From assembly GCA_029959195.1 (NCBI GenBank), contig CP114126.1, positions 806,001 through 870,000 on the forward strand: a DNA stretch of 64,000 nt, given 5' to 3'. This DNA is from Dictyophora rubrovolvata. Taxonomy: Eukaryota > Basidiomycota > Agaricomycetes > Phallales > Phallaceae. Shown piece by piece: positions 23,699 through 36,300 of this stretch (positions are counted from its first letter, which is position 1; each line of letters starts with the position of its first letter). The notes below the pieces were generated by a model. That model was given only the letters and a program-made list of their open reading frames with translations, was not told where the DNA came from and ran no database searches. The position numbers and the translations under genes are program-made.

Positions 23699-25913
23699 GT
23701 CGGCGAATAAAGGGATACGAGATGCCTGGGCAGTGAGAGTTGGACCTTATATGTGTTTTTCTTTTTTTCCTAGCCATGGAGCACCATACGCCGCGGCCAA
23801 GGAGCAGCTTGTTTGTAATTCAAATGTTGGGTCCTGACTGGAACTTTGTGTAGTCACGCTTGCCTATTTCCACCAAATTGAAGCTAGTGTAGCAGCCTCA
23901 GAGCCAGAGCCATGGATGATTATTCTTGAAGATGGAAGCCCTTTTGAAAATTAAATCATGCCGATCTCGTGACGGAGTGCAAGCGCAAAGGCCTTGAATG
24001 GACGATACGTAGGAAGAGCGAAGTCAGAGGACGACCATGGCGGGGATTCGCAGACTAGTAATACCCATGGCACTATCTTGAGAAAAAAAGGCCGCGCCAT
24101 GGCCATCGCAAGCTTTCTACCAAGGACAAGAACTAAGCGAAACCTTACATACCATCCTTTTAGACCGCAAAGAAGTCTTATTCGAATCCAAAAAAAAAAT
24201 CGCCAGTGATAAGTCGGCCCGTCTGTATGTGGACGCGCTGCTCTTGGAACTTCCAATAAGATTCTTCAACGATACTAGGCCAAATGAGCGCTCAGTGGGC
24301 CATGGTCAAATATGAGGCTTTTGGGGATACGAAATGTAGTTGGAAAACAAGGGCAATAAAGGGATGGGAAGATTATTATCTTGACCGGTGGACCGGACTT
24401 TCAGATTATCTCCAAATTATCCGGATCTAATCCAGCGTTCGTGAGCAGCGATACATATATCACCGGATACGCATAATGGGAAATAACTCACTGTTGCAAC
24501 ATCTTCACCTAAATTAATCAGGATTGAAGTAGAACCGAGGACGTTTTCTGGTCATTGGCAATGAGGTCCGACTTTCAGCCTCAGCCTCAACCTCTGAGAC
24601 GATAAGAGGCTCTCCTTTTTTTGGTACCCACGTACCTTCCACTCTCAGATTATATATGTATGTGGGCCCAATCACCTCAAGAAGTACCAACTTTAAAGTT
24701 CATCAGTTCTCCTGTGAAAAAAACTATTCAAACCCAATTGAATTGTCCGTGACACCTCAAATATTGCTGCCATGCCTTCTAGTTCAGGTTCTAGTTCAGG
24801 TCTCCATTCAAATCATAGTAACAGCATGAACTTTAAAACGATTCAGCGAAGCAGCGGCTCAAAAGGAAGGGGAGGTAACTGAGAGCACAACTCGAGATAC
24901 CTGGTGGGAATTGCGGAATGATAGGAGATAGTTCCTTTGTATGCATACTGCATCATCAGATACTGTATCCTACGTTCACCTATCCTGTCTTCATGAGCTA
25001 TGGTGTGAGCCGATAGCGGAGTATAATAATTCGAAATATTTTGGATCCATCATGGTCGGCTCTTAGCCCAAAGTTGTCATTAGTATCATTAATCGAGCCT
25101 GAGAGCTTCTCATAAAGTCATTCCTCTAAATATCACCGGAATTCACATTAACCATAGGACTTAAGTAGGTGAGGTGAGAGCAGAGATAATGAGAATATGA
25201 TCTATACTTACTTTAACCAATGGACCATGTGTGAACGCGAATTGTAATTATACTGGTCTCATCTTGAAAAAAACAATTAGTGGATAATGGATGATCGAGA
25301 TTGGTTTTTTTGGGATTGTTATCCCCGAAGTATACAGCATTCTTGGACAGCTTGAATGTCACTCTATGAGTGACTTCAACTTTTTCAACTTTCTTCCGAT
25401 TTGATTCGAGACTTATTTATAACCCATAGGAAGAAAACGCGTTCGCGCACACCCATTTTACGAGGTAGTGTACGGCAGATGATCGAAAAAGTTGTATAGT
25501 CCAACTTCACACTAAATGAATCATCAGAATTGAAAAACCACATAGAGATCTGAATTCTCGCCGAATATAATTCGTACTTACCTAGGTCGACCATGTTATA
25601 TCATCATTATAAAATATCCTTCCTGAATAAACCACTTCGGCTTTGATGATTGATCGAGGCCAGTTTGATAATATACAAAGGCTCCGATTAAAGGTCCTGG
25701 TCCCCACGGCTCGTGAGCGGGTGTCATTGTCAGAACTTGAGATACGTGGAGTGTCTGGGAGTCTGAATTTTTTTTTATCCAAGTCCGTCGTACAGTTACT
25801 TCCAAGTAGGCTTCAAAATTTTTCAGCGACAACTGCCACGTGACTGTCGCGTAATGCGCGTGACATACTTCGAAAGGCGCTGTCTCTTTGCCTTATTCCA
25901 TCTGGCATCGGGT
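23699..25913. other. Upstream regions of gene B and YEN1
   Basis: About 2.2 kb between two divergent genes. It matches 19236-20732 in patches and is longer. Plus-strand and minus-strand short frames near 25385-25843 have no recognisable product. I see no gene. Confidence 0.45.
23746..23753 (-). promoter_or_regulatory. TATA box of zinc-finger gene B
   Basis: CATATAAG on the minus strand, 48 bases before the ATG at 23698, at the place matching the TATA box of copy A. Confidence 0.45.
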
Positions 25914-28315
25914 ATGGGTGTTCCAGGCCTATGGGATGTAAGAATTCGAGTATATTCACGCGTTTTGCTCGTAATTAGACACCTTTCAGCTCCTTCGTCC
26001 CTGTGGTGAAACCTATTCCCTCTTAAACCTTGCCGTCGATGCCGGTTTCGTACAAAATCACAACAAACTTCGAGCGTATCGTATAGGAATCGATGCCTCT
26101 ATTTGGTTTTTTCACGCTCAAGGTGGCAGAGAGGGTGAAAATCCTGAGTTGAGAACGATCTTTTTCAGATGTGCAAGGTGTGTGTGTGTGTGTGGCTGAC
26201 ATCAACCACTGCCCGTTATACCGCCTTTTACTCACCCTTCCAACAGATTACTGGCTATGCCTTTTCTCCCCCTATTTGTATTCGACGGCCCCAAACGCCC
26301 TAAGATCAAGCGCGGAAAGGTGATTGGAGGCAAAGAACATTGGATGGTTAACAGTCTTCGCACCATACTAGATGCATTTGGATATGAGTGTCGTACCGCC
26401 CCAGGTGAGGCGGAAGCAGAGTTGGCGTATCTCAATTCTATGGGCATTATTGATGCAGTACTATCGGACGACGTGGACTGCTTCATTTTTGGCGCTCCCA
26501 CAGTCATTCGTAATTTATCGTCGACCTTATCAGCCAAAGCTAAGAGTGGAAAAGAAGACGGGCAACATGTGAATATATATAAATTGAAAGACATAGAAGC
26601 ACATCCCGATATTGGTCTCACTCAAGGAGGGCTCGTTCTCATCGCGCTTTTAAGAGGCGGTGACTATGACCAGGTACGATAGACTCCAATCAACGCTTGC
26701 CTTACATTTGATCCTTCAAAAATATTAGCAAGGAATTGACGGATGTGGCGTGAATATTGCTCAAGCTCTGGCAAGGGCCGGTTTTGGTGATCGTTTACTC
26801 TCTGCCGCCCGGTCAAATGTTCCGGGACAGCTAGAAGAAATGCTTCCTCAATGGCGTAAAGAGCTGCGCGAAGAACTTGCTAGCAATACTTCTGGTTTTG
26901 CACCACGCAAATCCCCGACAGTTGCAAAGCGTATCACCAGCGATTTTCCTAATCTGGATATCCTCCGTTGTTATACCCATCCGGTGACCTCAGAATCTGA
27001 ATATAGTGGTCCTCGGGGACTGGACTCTCTTTGGAAAAAACGTGCTGATGTCGCAAAGATAGCCCGTGTCTGCGAGCTTTATTTCGAGTGGGGTGTGGAA
27101 GACAAGATTATCAAACGTTTCCGAAGTTTCCTATGGCCTGGAGTTGTTTTGCGAACGCTTTTGTATACAGCGCTCGACAAGGAAAAAGAAGACGACTCCA
27201 TTAATCAAGTTCTAGAGACGCCTTCAAAAGGTCTAGCGCGACAATTGAATAAAGTTGCCTTAAGCTCCAATTTTAACGTAAATTACATTATTACCGCCAT
27301 CCACAGTCAACGACAACACAAATCTACCGATGATTTATTAGAGTATCGTTTGGAAATAAAACCTGAAGATTTTGTTTCTCGAGCGCGGTCCGGAATTCAA
27401 GGCACTCGAGTAGAGGCTCGCGATTCTGCAGCAGCAGAAAGCTCTGGCGAAGACGAAAGTTCCGAGAACGAGAGCATCAAGGCCGATCCTGATTCCACCC
27501 TTCGCGTTTGGATGCCGGCTGTAATGGTCACTCACGTTTGCCCTACACTCGTGGACAGTTACGTTACTGCCAAGGCTGCGAAAGTAAAAAAGAAGAAAGC
27601 TTCCAAACCCAAAGGTTCCATTACGGACAAAACGCCCAAGACGGTATCTCCTGAAAAACAAGTTCGCTTGGATAACTTTATCCAGTCATATACCTCAAGT
27701 AATCCAAGTAGCAAAGCTCAGTCGTTAGATTCATCTTCAACATCCTGTACCGTTCTTCCCGAGCCTTCACGTTCCAAACGGTCTCAAAACATCTTGGAAA
27801 GACTTGATAATGATCCATTTATTGCATCAATAGCTGCGTCTTCACGAGGTGCGTCATCTGGCGTAGCACCGAAGATCCCCCCCGCCCTACCGACCAATCT
27901 CTGTCCGCGACCATTCCCTGCGATTGCCCCCGAGCACGATGACAATGACGATGACGATATATTTAACCCCACCCTCAGACTGAAACCACCAATTCTTCAA
28001 AATTCGCCTCGCGCGCCCTCACCCAACAGAAAGGCGAAATCGGACGAATCACCAATCAAGGTGTCGCCCAGAAAGTCGCCCAGAAAAACGAAGACTCAGA
28101 CTTCACCTCACATGGAAGCGACGGCTACGACACAGGCTTCCCTGAAGTTGTCAATACGCCCTCTTGAATTGCTGAAAACGCGCCTCGACAAGCCAGAATA
28201 TGATTCCGAAGTTATCGTCATTTCAAGTGATTCTGATTCGGAAGTTGACTTGGAGCCGCTTTTCTTTAGGAAAGAGCCTATATCTCAAGTACCTGACTTT
28301 ATTGATCTTAGTTGA
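25914..28315 (+). CDS. YEN1: Holliday-junction resolvase YEN1/GEN1 (RAD2/XPG nuclease)
   Basis: Cuts four-way DNA junctions symmetrically in the nucleus late in the cell cycle. Four exons join in phase (25914-25937, 25990-26177, 26247-26673, 26729-28315) to give 741 residues. The first exon encodes only MGVPGLWD, the strict XPG N-terminus. Catalytic acidic residues are present: RIGIDASIW, VFDGPKRPK, GEAEAELA, VLSDDVDCF and GGDYDQQGIDGCG. The spacing of the last block equals that of GEN1 (GCDYLPKGVPGVG) rather than FEN1. A helix-two-turn-helix region follows, then a disordered tail with SPRKSPRKTK, a likely nuclear signal and CDK-type sites, and acidic EVIVISSDSDSEVD, which resembles a SUMO-interacting motif. 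The intron 2 donor lies in a (GT)n run. The 5' end has a truncated duplicate at 20733-21042. Confidence 0.92.
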
Positions 28316-29329
28316 CTGTCACCACACTGTAATTTTGAACACAGACAGCTTTTCTGCAGATACCGGTGCATGCCAAACAACGATTGAATTGTTACGAGAA
28401 GCGTGTGTAACAGCCTTGTCGCAACTGTATTAGTATTGGACAGTCAAATTTGGAAACAAGGAAACTAGAAGTACATGTGATGCTTGGTCATTAGAAGGAC
28501 TGGCCATCCCATTAACGGGACAGATGTTGCAGACTCAAAATGGACTAGTACTTATTCCAAATTAGTTATGTTGTATACATGTCCGACTTCAATGGGATGA
28601 CCCGACGGACAATAAATCAGATTTACACACACGCGTGGTCATTAGATATTCATTAGACAGTTGAGGCTAAAAACTGCATGTAAATACGAGGGCTCTAGAC
28701 TGCCACCCCCTTGATAAGTTTTCAAATATCCGGCTCAACCGGGGCATACAGAGTGATTATTAGAAAAAGGTGTCGTGGACTCCAGTGACCGGGTAGGCTG
28801 TTAATGATTCAAAGCTAGGTTTATTCATGATATACAATCAGTGGAACAATCATGTCCCATTTAAATTGTCGTTCAATGTAAAGCTAGGGTGCAGTGCAAT
28901 TTATCGAAAGAAAATCTAGGGCAAAACCTTACCAATCAACTAAAACATAAAAGCCTATTATGGAAAACGCAAATTTATCTGAAATATAGTTCAGAAGAGT
29001 CTGAGAAATTTTAGTGAGTATTATAAAAAAGCGGCACTCAGCCCAGGGTTGATGAGTCCCACATTCATTTTCGAAATGCAGTGTAATGCATTTAATATGG
29101 GAGTCACTCGAGTCCGAGTTGCGGTCTGGCTCCTTCGTTCTTGGGTTTTTTTATACATCGCAAGAATACCGAAGTGTTCTTATGCCTCACCTGGGTGAAG
29201 TTAGTTGATTTGCGTCCATAATAGAACTTTCCTGCTAGCCCAACTTCCCAAAAACATTACGGAGTTGATGTCAATTCCGTGAACAGCGGTACAATAATAG
29301 GACGGTGTCGAGGCCAACTAAGGTCACGA
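28316..29329. other. Intergenic between YEN1 and tRNA
   Basis: About 1 kb of AT-rich sequence with no gene that I can support. Confidence 0.5.
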
Positions 29330-29412
29330 GACGACGTAGCCAAGTTGGTTAAGGCGTTTGATTAGAAATCAAATCCACTTTGTGGGCGTAGGTTCGAATC
29401 CTGCCGTCGTCG
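29330..29412 (+). tRNA. tRNA-Ser(AGA)
   Basis: A complete class II tRNA cloverleaf of 83 nt. The acceptor stem pairs GACGACG with CGTCGTC. The anticodon stem TTTGA/TCAAA encloses TTAGAAA, anticodon AGA. A long variable arm (CCACTTTGTGG) fits serine. The T arm is GTAGG-TTCGAAT-CCTGC. Box A (TAGCCAAGTTGG) and box B (GGTTCGAATCC) promoters are intact. No intron and no encoded CCA, as usual for nuclear genes. Confidence 0.96.
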
Positions 29413-29416
29413 TTGC

Positions 29417-29421
29417 TTTTT
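29417..29421 (+). terminator. RNA polymerase III terminator
   Basis: T5 run four bases after the tRNA end, the standard Pol III stop signal. Confidence 0.8.
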
Positions 29422-29523
29422 ATTCAAACATCATTTAAGAGGAGGAATCTTTTCTTACAACTACATATATTTGGAATAAGTAACTAATTTGTGAAAACGT
29501 CTCCGCCCTCATGATGAAGCAAT

Positions 29524-30090
29524 TTAATAGTAGCCATGAACTGCCCGGATATGATTAACTAAACCATCCTGTCGATTAAAACGTTTATCACTGAACTCGA
29601 TAAGCCGTGGGATTATGCAATTGCAATTTGTGGACGACTCACCAATCTTGACAAGCATATATGCGGTCATTATTCTGAGTCCTTACATGCCTATCGGCAT
29701 CCGATTTCCGTCTAAAATGTTTCCCGCTTTCAGAACGTAAGTGTTGAGACATATTTCTAGGCTAAAAACACTCACCAAGGACAGAAGAATGGTTGAAAGG
29801 AAATATGCTCCTGTTGTATGTGCCTAATTATGTCTCCAATGGTATTATAGACAAATGCAGTGCCCGTCGGACAGTTCTCCCAAGTACATATCAAATGATC
29901 GACAGATAGGATGGAGAAAAAACTGGATTGAAAGAGATCGACCTCAGGATCCCTCAAGTCAATACATGTGTGCTGAAAGAAAAATATTTGGTTACGTGGT
30001 AAAGACAAGCGGAGGAGTAAAAGGTCATTTGAAAGGTAGATTTAATGAGTAAAATATACATACTTTAAATACTGGTTGTTCTTCTGCCAT
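29524..30090 (-). CDS. Small C2H2 zinc-finger protein, family copy C
   Basis: Four exons join in phase (30064-30090, 29776-29972, 29643-29726, 29524-29590) to give 124 residues. It starts MAEEQPVFK and then goes straight into HTCIDLRDPE, the segment matching SHYLVDLKED in copy A and HHLIDLKTAS in copy B, so it lacks their long N-terminal half. Three fingers follow: CTWENC...IIRHIQQEH (C-x4-C-x16-H-x4-H); CPWCGKHFRRKSDADRHV with Asn as the last ligand; and canonical CQDCDKRFNRQDGLVNHIRAVH. The third exon is 84 nt, the same length and phase as in copy B. This supports a shared origin and continued selection. Function unknown; nuclear DNA or RNA binding is inferred. Confidence 0.8.
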
Positions 30091-31262
30091 GAGGTATCCG
30101 AGTATGGAGTATGTATATGTGGGATTGTCAAGGAGCTGTCAGCTAGAACCTTGCGCAAACGATGGCCTTTTAAGTTGTGCTCCGATTGTTTACAACTTGA
30201 CAGCGTGCTTTGGCACTATTAAGCAGGACTTTGTTTATTTTTTGAGCGCCGGGGATCGATGCTAATTCCGCTTTAATATTGATGGGTTTTCTTGCCACGG
30301 CTCACCCAGACGTTCCCTAGGAGACTTTCAAATCCGGATGTATTCTTGGGTACAGCTCGTTGTTTGAGAAGCCCCAAACCTAAATTCAAGCGCACAATGT
30401 GATTTCCGAGTAGGATTCAGATATCAAGCCATGGCAATGTTTACGATTTAATATGACTTGTCATAGAGCCAAAAGGGGTTAGTGCTGGTGATTTTTTATA
30501 AAGATCACCGTACTTTAAAAGTGCATATTACAGCCCAGTGGGTTGCTGATTCAGTGAATTTTTTATCGTACCAATGATAGTTTACCTCAGTGGGAATTTT
30601 TTGTTGTCAGAAGCCTTCGAACTGAACTAGGGATAATCCTTTAGCCGAGGTTGAAACACGAGGGGCCTTTGAGGAGGATCTGGAAAAATCACTCTTTGAT
30701 GAGAAGATCTCATCCTGGCCAAGCCAATGATGATCTCAATTTTTTTTGGAAGATCGGGAGAAGTTGTAATATAAAACTTAATGGTAAAGTCATGACACTT
30801 CCACAAAGCTGACAGCGGGTTTTCATATTTGAAATCAAGACGTACCAGTACGCCTATTTGAAAGTTGGCGCACAATGAATCCATAGGTCCGGCAAGCGGA
30901 CCTGAACACCCTCTTCGGTAGCAATTATCTTATGTATCACAACAATTCCGATCGAAGACATATGCATAAGCGTTATAATTTTTTATTAAACGGAAAAAGT
31001 TAAGAATGTGGCCAAGCTACATGCTAGATCCGAGCCAATCGATTCACGACGAAGTATATAACATGTACATTTATACGAGAAGAGATGTATCATACTTAGA
31101 ATTCTAATTAATCAGATCTCAAAGTTCGTATGATAATTTTGTTACCAAAAATAAAAGCCCATGATCAAGCAGTCATTCAAAAAAAAAAAAGGAAGAGAGC
31201 AAACACGTTATCACTCCTCACTTCTGCTCGCATCCAATATGAAGTTCTAATGCTTCTTTCCC
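30091..31262. other. Intergenic upstream of zinc-finger gene C
   Basis: Mostly AT-rich. It contains one 85-codon minus-strand frame, listed separately. Nothing else is supported. Confidence 0.45.
30627..30884 (-). CDS. Hypothetical small ORF
   Basis: An 85-codon frame with a fairly ordinary residue mix (for example FKYENPLSALWKCHDF and ARMRSSHQRVIFPDPPQRP). I do not recognise it, no domain is visible, and there is no paralogue in the window. It could be an exon of a larger gene or chance. Confidence 0.2.
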   Translation of the reverse strand: MDSLCANFQIGVLVRLDFKYENPLSALWKCHDFTIKFYITTSPDLPKKIEIIIGLARMRSSHQRVIFPDPPQRPLVFQPRLKDYP

Positions 31263-32402
31263 CTATTTTTTCCCCCGCGATACTTGTTTAGTGATTTTCT
31301 TGTCCTTTTCCTTTTCTTTTTCCTTGACTGCGGAAGGAATTTTTCGCGAGCTCGATTGGTCATCATCCACCTTTGTTCTTTTCTTCGGCGGCTCGGGCTC
31401 AGATTCTAGTTCGGATTCCACTTCAGAATCACCTGCACCCTTCCCTGCCTCCTCCTCCTCTTCTTCTTCTTCTTCCTCTTCAGTCATCTCAGCTTCTTCT
31501 GGTTCGGGCTCATCCTCTTCCTCGTCTGGAGGAGACACTGGGCCCGAGTCGTCGGAAGTAGCACGTTTAGTCCGAGAAGCACTAGATGTGTTTTCCTTGG
31601 GGGGAGTTGGCTATCAGAGAAAGTGAGTGACATAATGAAGTGGTACGGGAGAGGAACACGTACCTTTTTCGTAGTTCTCTTGGATTTTCCGTCTTTTTTC
31701 TCATCGGGCATAATACCATTTTTCGCATCATATGCTGCCTTGTCTTTGTCATATTTAGACTTCAAGGCTTCATGACGTTCAACATACATCTTGGAGGGGA
31801 AAAAATGAATTTCTCAGATTCAGGCCAAATAAAAAACGTCAAGAGGACGAAACATACCTCCTTCTCCTTTTCAGAAACTGTGCTCCAGAGTCTACTCACT
31901 TCGTGCAGGAGCTCCAGGTTGTTCATATTAGGATGCTCACTCTTAACATCCTTCCGGACTTCATTTTGAAACAGTAAATAGGCGGATGCAGGTCGTTTGG
32001 GAGCGTCCTTGTCACGTGCTTTTTTCTCCTTTACTACGCGTTTTTTCTTGCCGTTTTCATCAAGAGTTGGGGAAGACTCCTTGCCTGCCTTGCGTTTCTT
32101 ATTCCCGACAGGAGCATCTGAGGGAGGCGACGGAGCAGATCCAAAGCTGGAGGATGGCGGTGGGGGGATGTTTTTTATGTCATTCACACGCGCGAACCAG
32201 TTCGAAAACTCCTCAGCAACTCTGGCGGCGTCGCGCATGGCGATTGCAGCGCGCGCAAATGTGTTGACAACCTAGAAAAATAAAACAAGTTGAATTAGAT
32301 GAAGACTACTGTGTGAAGGGGTACGAAAGAGACTGAGACACATACTTCGCGCTGTTGTTGCTCGAACTGCGTCGATATTGACCCATTTGTTGTAGGAGCC
32401 AT
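31263..32402 (-). CDS. HMG-box protein with acidic/basic tail
   Basis: Four exons join in phase (32346-32402, 31858-32271, 31664-31789, 31263-31610) to give 314 residues. The N-terminal ~70 residues contain a helical segment (QQQREVVNTFARAAIAMRDA). A Lys-rich linker leads to one HMG box at about residues 110-185: DAPKRPASAYLLFQNEVRKD, LELLHEVSRLWSTVSEKEKE, YVERHEALKSKYDKDKAAYD. The PKRPxSAY start and the W in LWSTVS are the family's hallmarks. The tail has a long Glu run and a Lys-rich end. Such proteins bend DNA and assist chromatin assembly (Nhp6/HMGB class, or basidiomycete relatives with extra N-terminal helices). The Glu run probably shields the basic box. The exon junction lies inside the HMG box. 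Confidence 0.9.
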
Positions 32403-33317
32403 GGTTCACGAATTTTTAAAAAAATGTGTAAAAGAGATGAACGTATTTATACGTTGAGACTCGGTTTTTCCTTGAACGCGGGGGGCTTAAGGAAAATGTC
32501 CTGTCGTGGTCCAATGGACTCGTTATCTAGACTACAAAAAATTTTGTAGCGGGGTTTATAACAATTTGTAGTCCCGACTATATTTGTTTCAAAGCAAATA
32601 CATATATTGTATGTACTAGTATTTGGTGCTATGTATTGAGTCTAGTAAAAATAACCACACCCGTGCACGCCTCTTACCTCTTACTACCATTTGATTGGAT
32701 TAATTTGCTCGTGTGTACTAGACCGAAAACAACCCTGAAGGCTGCCGCGCCGGCCATGTGCCGTAACAGCCGAATTCTCCCTTTTCAAGCGGAGCTTGCA
32801 CTCCGGCGGCTTAGCGTTTTTGTTTCAAAACCGTCATCTTCCCTCGAAAATTTCCCTAGACTAGAGACACACACCGCTCAATTATTTTGAAATTTCCTGT
32901 GTTCGGGTGCTTTGGTGTTCAAAGCAAATATCCAGAACACAGTAATTTGGATCAGTTCAGTCAAAAAACTAACTTTTTTAATCGTGTAAAAAGGGAGTAA
33001 AAAGGGAGGCATATTCTGTCGGTCTCTCCCTCTTTGATACTGGTAATCGATTATTCGGTTCCCAGCTAGTGCCTGAAAATAATCCAGTTAAAACAGAAAA
33101 AGAAAGAGAAAAGAAATTCGCTTTTGCCCGAGAATCGAGTCGAGAGATTTATCATCCTTCCCCCAATATATCACGCACCCAAGCGAAGCGAACGAATTAC
33201 GCTGCGAGGCGAAAAGACTACACGCACCTTCGCCGCCCGACGTTTCGACGAAGACCACGACTGCAAAAGTTTCAGCATTTTTTAATCCGCAGCCTCATTG
33301 AGAGAAGAAGAAGAGAT
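32403..33317. other. Divergent intergenic region, HMG gene and PNUTS-like gene
   Basis: About 0.9 kb shared upstream region of two divergent genes. A plus-strand frame open from 33069 runs into the PNUTS-like gene and could extend its N-terminus by 83 residues (Arg/Lys-rich, not domain-like), but the ATG at 33318 looks the better start. Confidence 0.45.
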
Positions 33318-36300
33318 ATGGATTTTGGCGCATTTCCGTCGATTACAACAGCCGCCGGGCCCGTCACCTCAGCCACCTCTTCCAGTACTGCCTCCAACGG
33401 ATGGCTACCCTCGTTGCAAATGCAAGACCATCACCATCACCATCACGATGAGCGGGTACCCGCGGCTCAGCAACGGATATCGTCGGATACGCCGGGGTCG
33501 GTCGATATTGACGTTTCCATGCTAGGTACAGCAGACGACGTTGGTGGTATGTTGTCTATCTTCTTTTGCCTTCCACAGTAATTCTAAATGCCTTTGTTCT
33601 TATTTTGTTTTCTCAGTCTCGACCTCCCCGTCCATGTCGTCATCTGTCCATTCGCATACCCATGCACATGCACACCAACATACACTATCGCATCAGCATT
33701 CACAAGCACACCATTCCATGCCAGTGTCACATCCGCATCCCTACTATACTCTCTCTCCATTTCCGTATTCGGCTTACAATTTTAGCCTATCGCCCTATTC
33801 GTCCTTATCCACTTCCTCTGCAGCATCTTCATCTGGCTCTAATACTCAGCATTGGCCGGTCCCGATATCGTCTTATTCCTCCTTGAACGGCGCAACGAGC
33901 AGCCAATCGACCTCTTCAAATCCACCCGCAACTGCTTCCAATTCTAGTAATACCGCGTCGTCGAGTTCGCCAGCGTCGCAGCAGCAACAGTCGCCGGTTT
34001 TATCTCAACAACAACAACAACAACAACAACAGCCACAGCCACAGCAGCTACATTCTCCTGGTATGATGCAACAGCAATCTCAACATCAATATCAATCCCA
34101 GCAGGTCCAGATGCAAGTTATGCAGAGTCCGCACATACAGCATAGTCATAGTCCAACACCAACACCGCCGTCGTCACAGCAACATCAACTATCGCATGCG
34201 TCGGCCTATCTGCAGCAGCAACAGCAACCCCAACAACAGACACAGCTAACGATCGAGTATGTGACGCTCTACCTTGTCTTTGCTACGACATAACTAATGC
34301 CCTCCTTTTACCGTTCAGTCCTACGCTAATGCTCGCAAACTATACAACCAACAGCTATTCTCCAACTGCATTTTATCCTTATACACAAACATTATCTCTT
34401 AATCCATCTTTATTACATACTTCCTCATCATCTACACTCGCATCGGCAAATCCCCCTTTTTCTTCCGCGTCATCATCATTGTCATCAGCTCAGGCTCAAG
34501 CCTCGAATCAACTAACATCAGCTCAGCTTCAACAGTCAGGTGGCTCCTCTTCCCAAACTGGAATGCTTTCACGATCCGCGCTATCTAGTGTTCTTAATGG
34601 ACTCCTTTCTGCGAAAACCCTCATTTCACCTAATCAGATCGTGCGGACAATCGCGACGATAGGGGCGACCGAAGTCGAGTTGCCAATGCGACTGCAGGTT
34701 CTCTCCAAGATTAGGGATTGTGCGGGTAATGACTTTTACCAAGCATGGGCTCAAAATACGGAGGCAATGGATATTATTCGCGAGTGGTTGAAAAACGCAA
34801 TGAGCAAGACTAATGAATGGGAAGAGACTGTCATGCCTTTGCTTCACGTGCGTATTCGTTCGATACCTTATGTGTTCTAATAATTTTTGTTCATCTTGCT
34901 TTTTTATTTTACTGCATTTAGGTTATAGACCGGCTACCTCTAACAGTAGAATCGCTACTGTCCTCCAAAATTGGCAAGGTTATTGTTAAATTAAAAGAGA
35001 ATTCCGCAAGTTCAGGTGGGTCAATTATATTTTCAATTCAAAAAAAAATGAAATCCATTATCTGGACATATTTCGCTTAAATCGAGGCGATGTGGTTATG
35101 ATTTCATTAAGCGCGAGAGCTTGCTTGTCAGAGTCCAACTTAATGCAAAAGTGGCAAATTTATTCCTGGAGAGCGACACATGTCTGCCTTCAAACAGTAC
35201 TTATGTAACCACGTTCTCGCCTTTGATTTTAAGCCCATCTTCAGGGAGGGGCTTTAATTTTCTTTTAAATTTTTTTTCCTCATTTTTTGCTTACGTCTTG
35301 ATACACATGTATCTAACCTTATGCATTTTTTTTTCTTTTATGTTCGTGTTTTACAATAATTCAGCTGTCAAGGATATGGCTTCGAATCTCGAGAATCGAT
35401 GGCGATCACTCGTTAAACCCGTTGATAAATCATCGCTCGAAAATGGAGTGAAAAGGGTTGATGGAATAAAGAATGCTGAAGGTAAGTTTTCGTTTTTCGT
35501 AATTGAAACCAACTAAATTTTCTTCTGTATTCTTTTACTATACTTTTTTAGCCAAGAAAAGGAAGCTAGAAGAAGCTGCGGTCAACAAAGCAGCACCTGC
35601 GATGAAGAAACTGATACTATCGAGGCCAGCGGCTGGAAGTGGTACAAAGCCAATCGCTGTCAAGAAAGAAGTTGGAACAATGAGCCTAACAGCTAAAGGG
35701 CCAACAACGACTACGTTGGCGTCGTCAGCCACAACTGTTCGAGATTCAAAATCAGATTCGTCATTTTTTTCTGCCCCGAAACCGAAGCCGAGACTTCCCA
35801 ATTTCAAGAAAGCACCACCGACCGTAAAGAAGGAAGGTGCTGATTCCAACGTGGCGCAACCATCTTCGGTTGATCCGTTCAAAGATGCATTGGCGGCGAT
35901 GACGAGAGCGAGGAATTCCCCGACTCCCTCTGCTGCTGTTGCCGCTGCTAACGCGGCTTATGCCGCGCAAATGCAGGGGTCGCAAGGGGGAGCAGCGGGT
36001 GCGACGACGACAACGGCGGTTGAGAATAGTGATGCAATGGTGATTACTACGGAGGGGTCAGCGACCGCTGGAGCGACGAGTATGATAACAGCAACGGGGA
36101 AGAAAGTAAAGAAAGTTTCTTTCAAGGCCGAAAAAGATCTTGTGCAAATTAAGTATATTGAGCCTGCGATTTATGATGATGGTGGTATGGGCGCGAATGT
36201 AAGCTGTATTTTCATAAAGAATGGTGGTCCATGTACATGCATGGATGGGCTTACCTTTTTCTCTTCTTTTCTTTTCTCTCCTTACAAAAACGTAATCTCA

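Larger units (their letters stand above)
21052..26260. repeat. Tandem duplication unit 2
   Basis: This second copy starts inside the transporter coding sequence and runs through zinc-finger gene B into exon 3 of intact YEN1. It is in the same orientation as unit 1 (16783-21042) and only about 10 bp separate the two. It is about 0.95 kb longer than unit 1, with extra sequence mainly upstream of gene B and the 175-bp insert. Confidence 0.85.
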
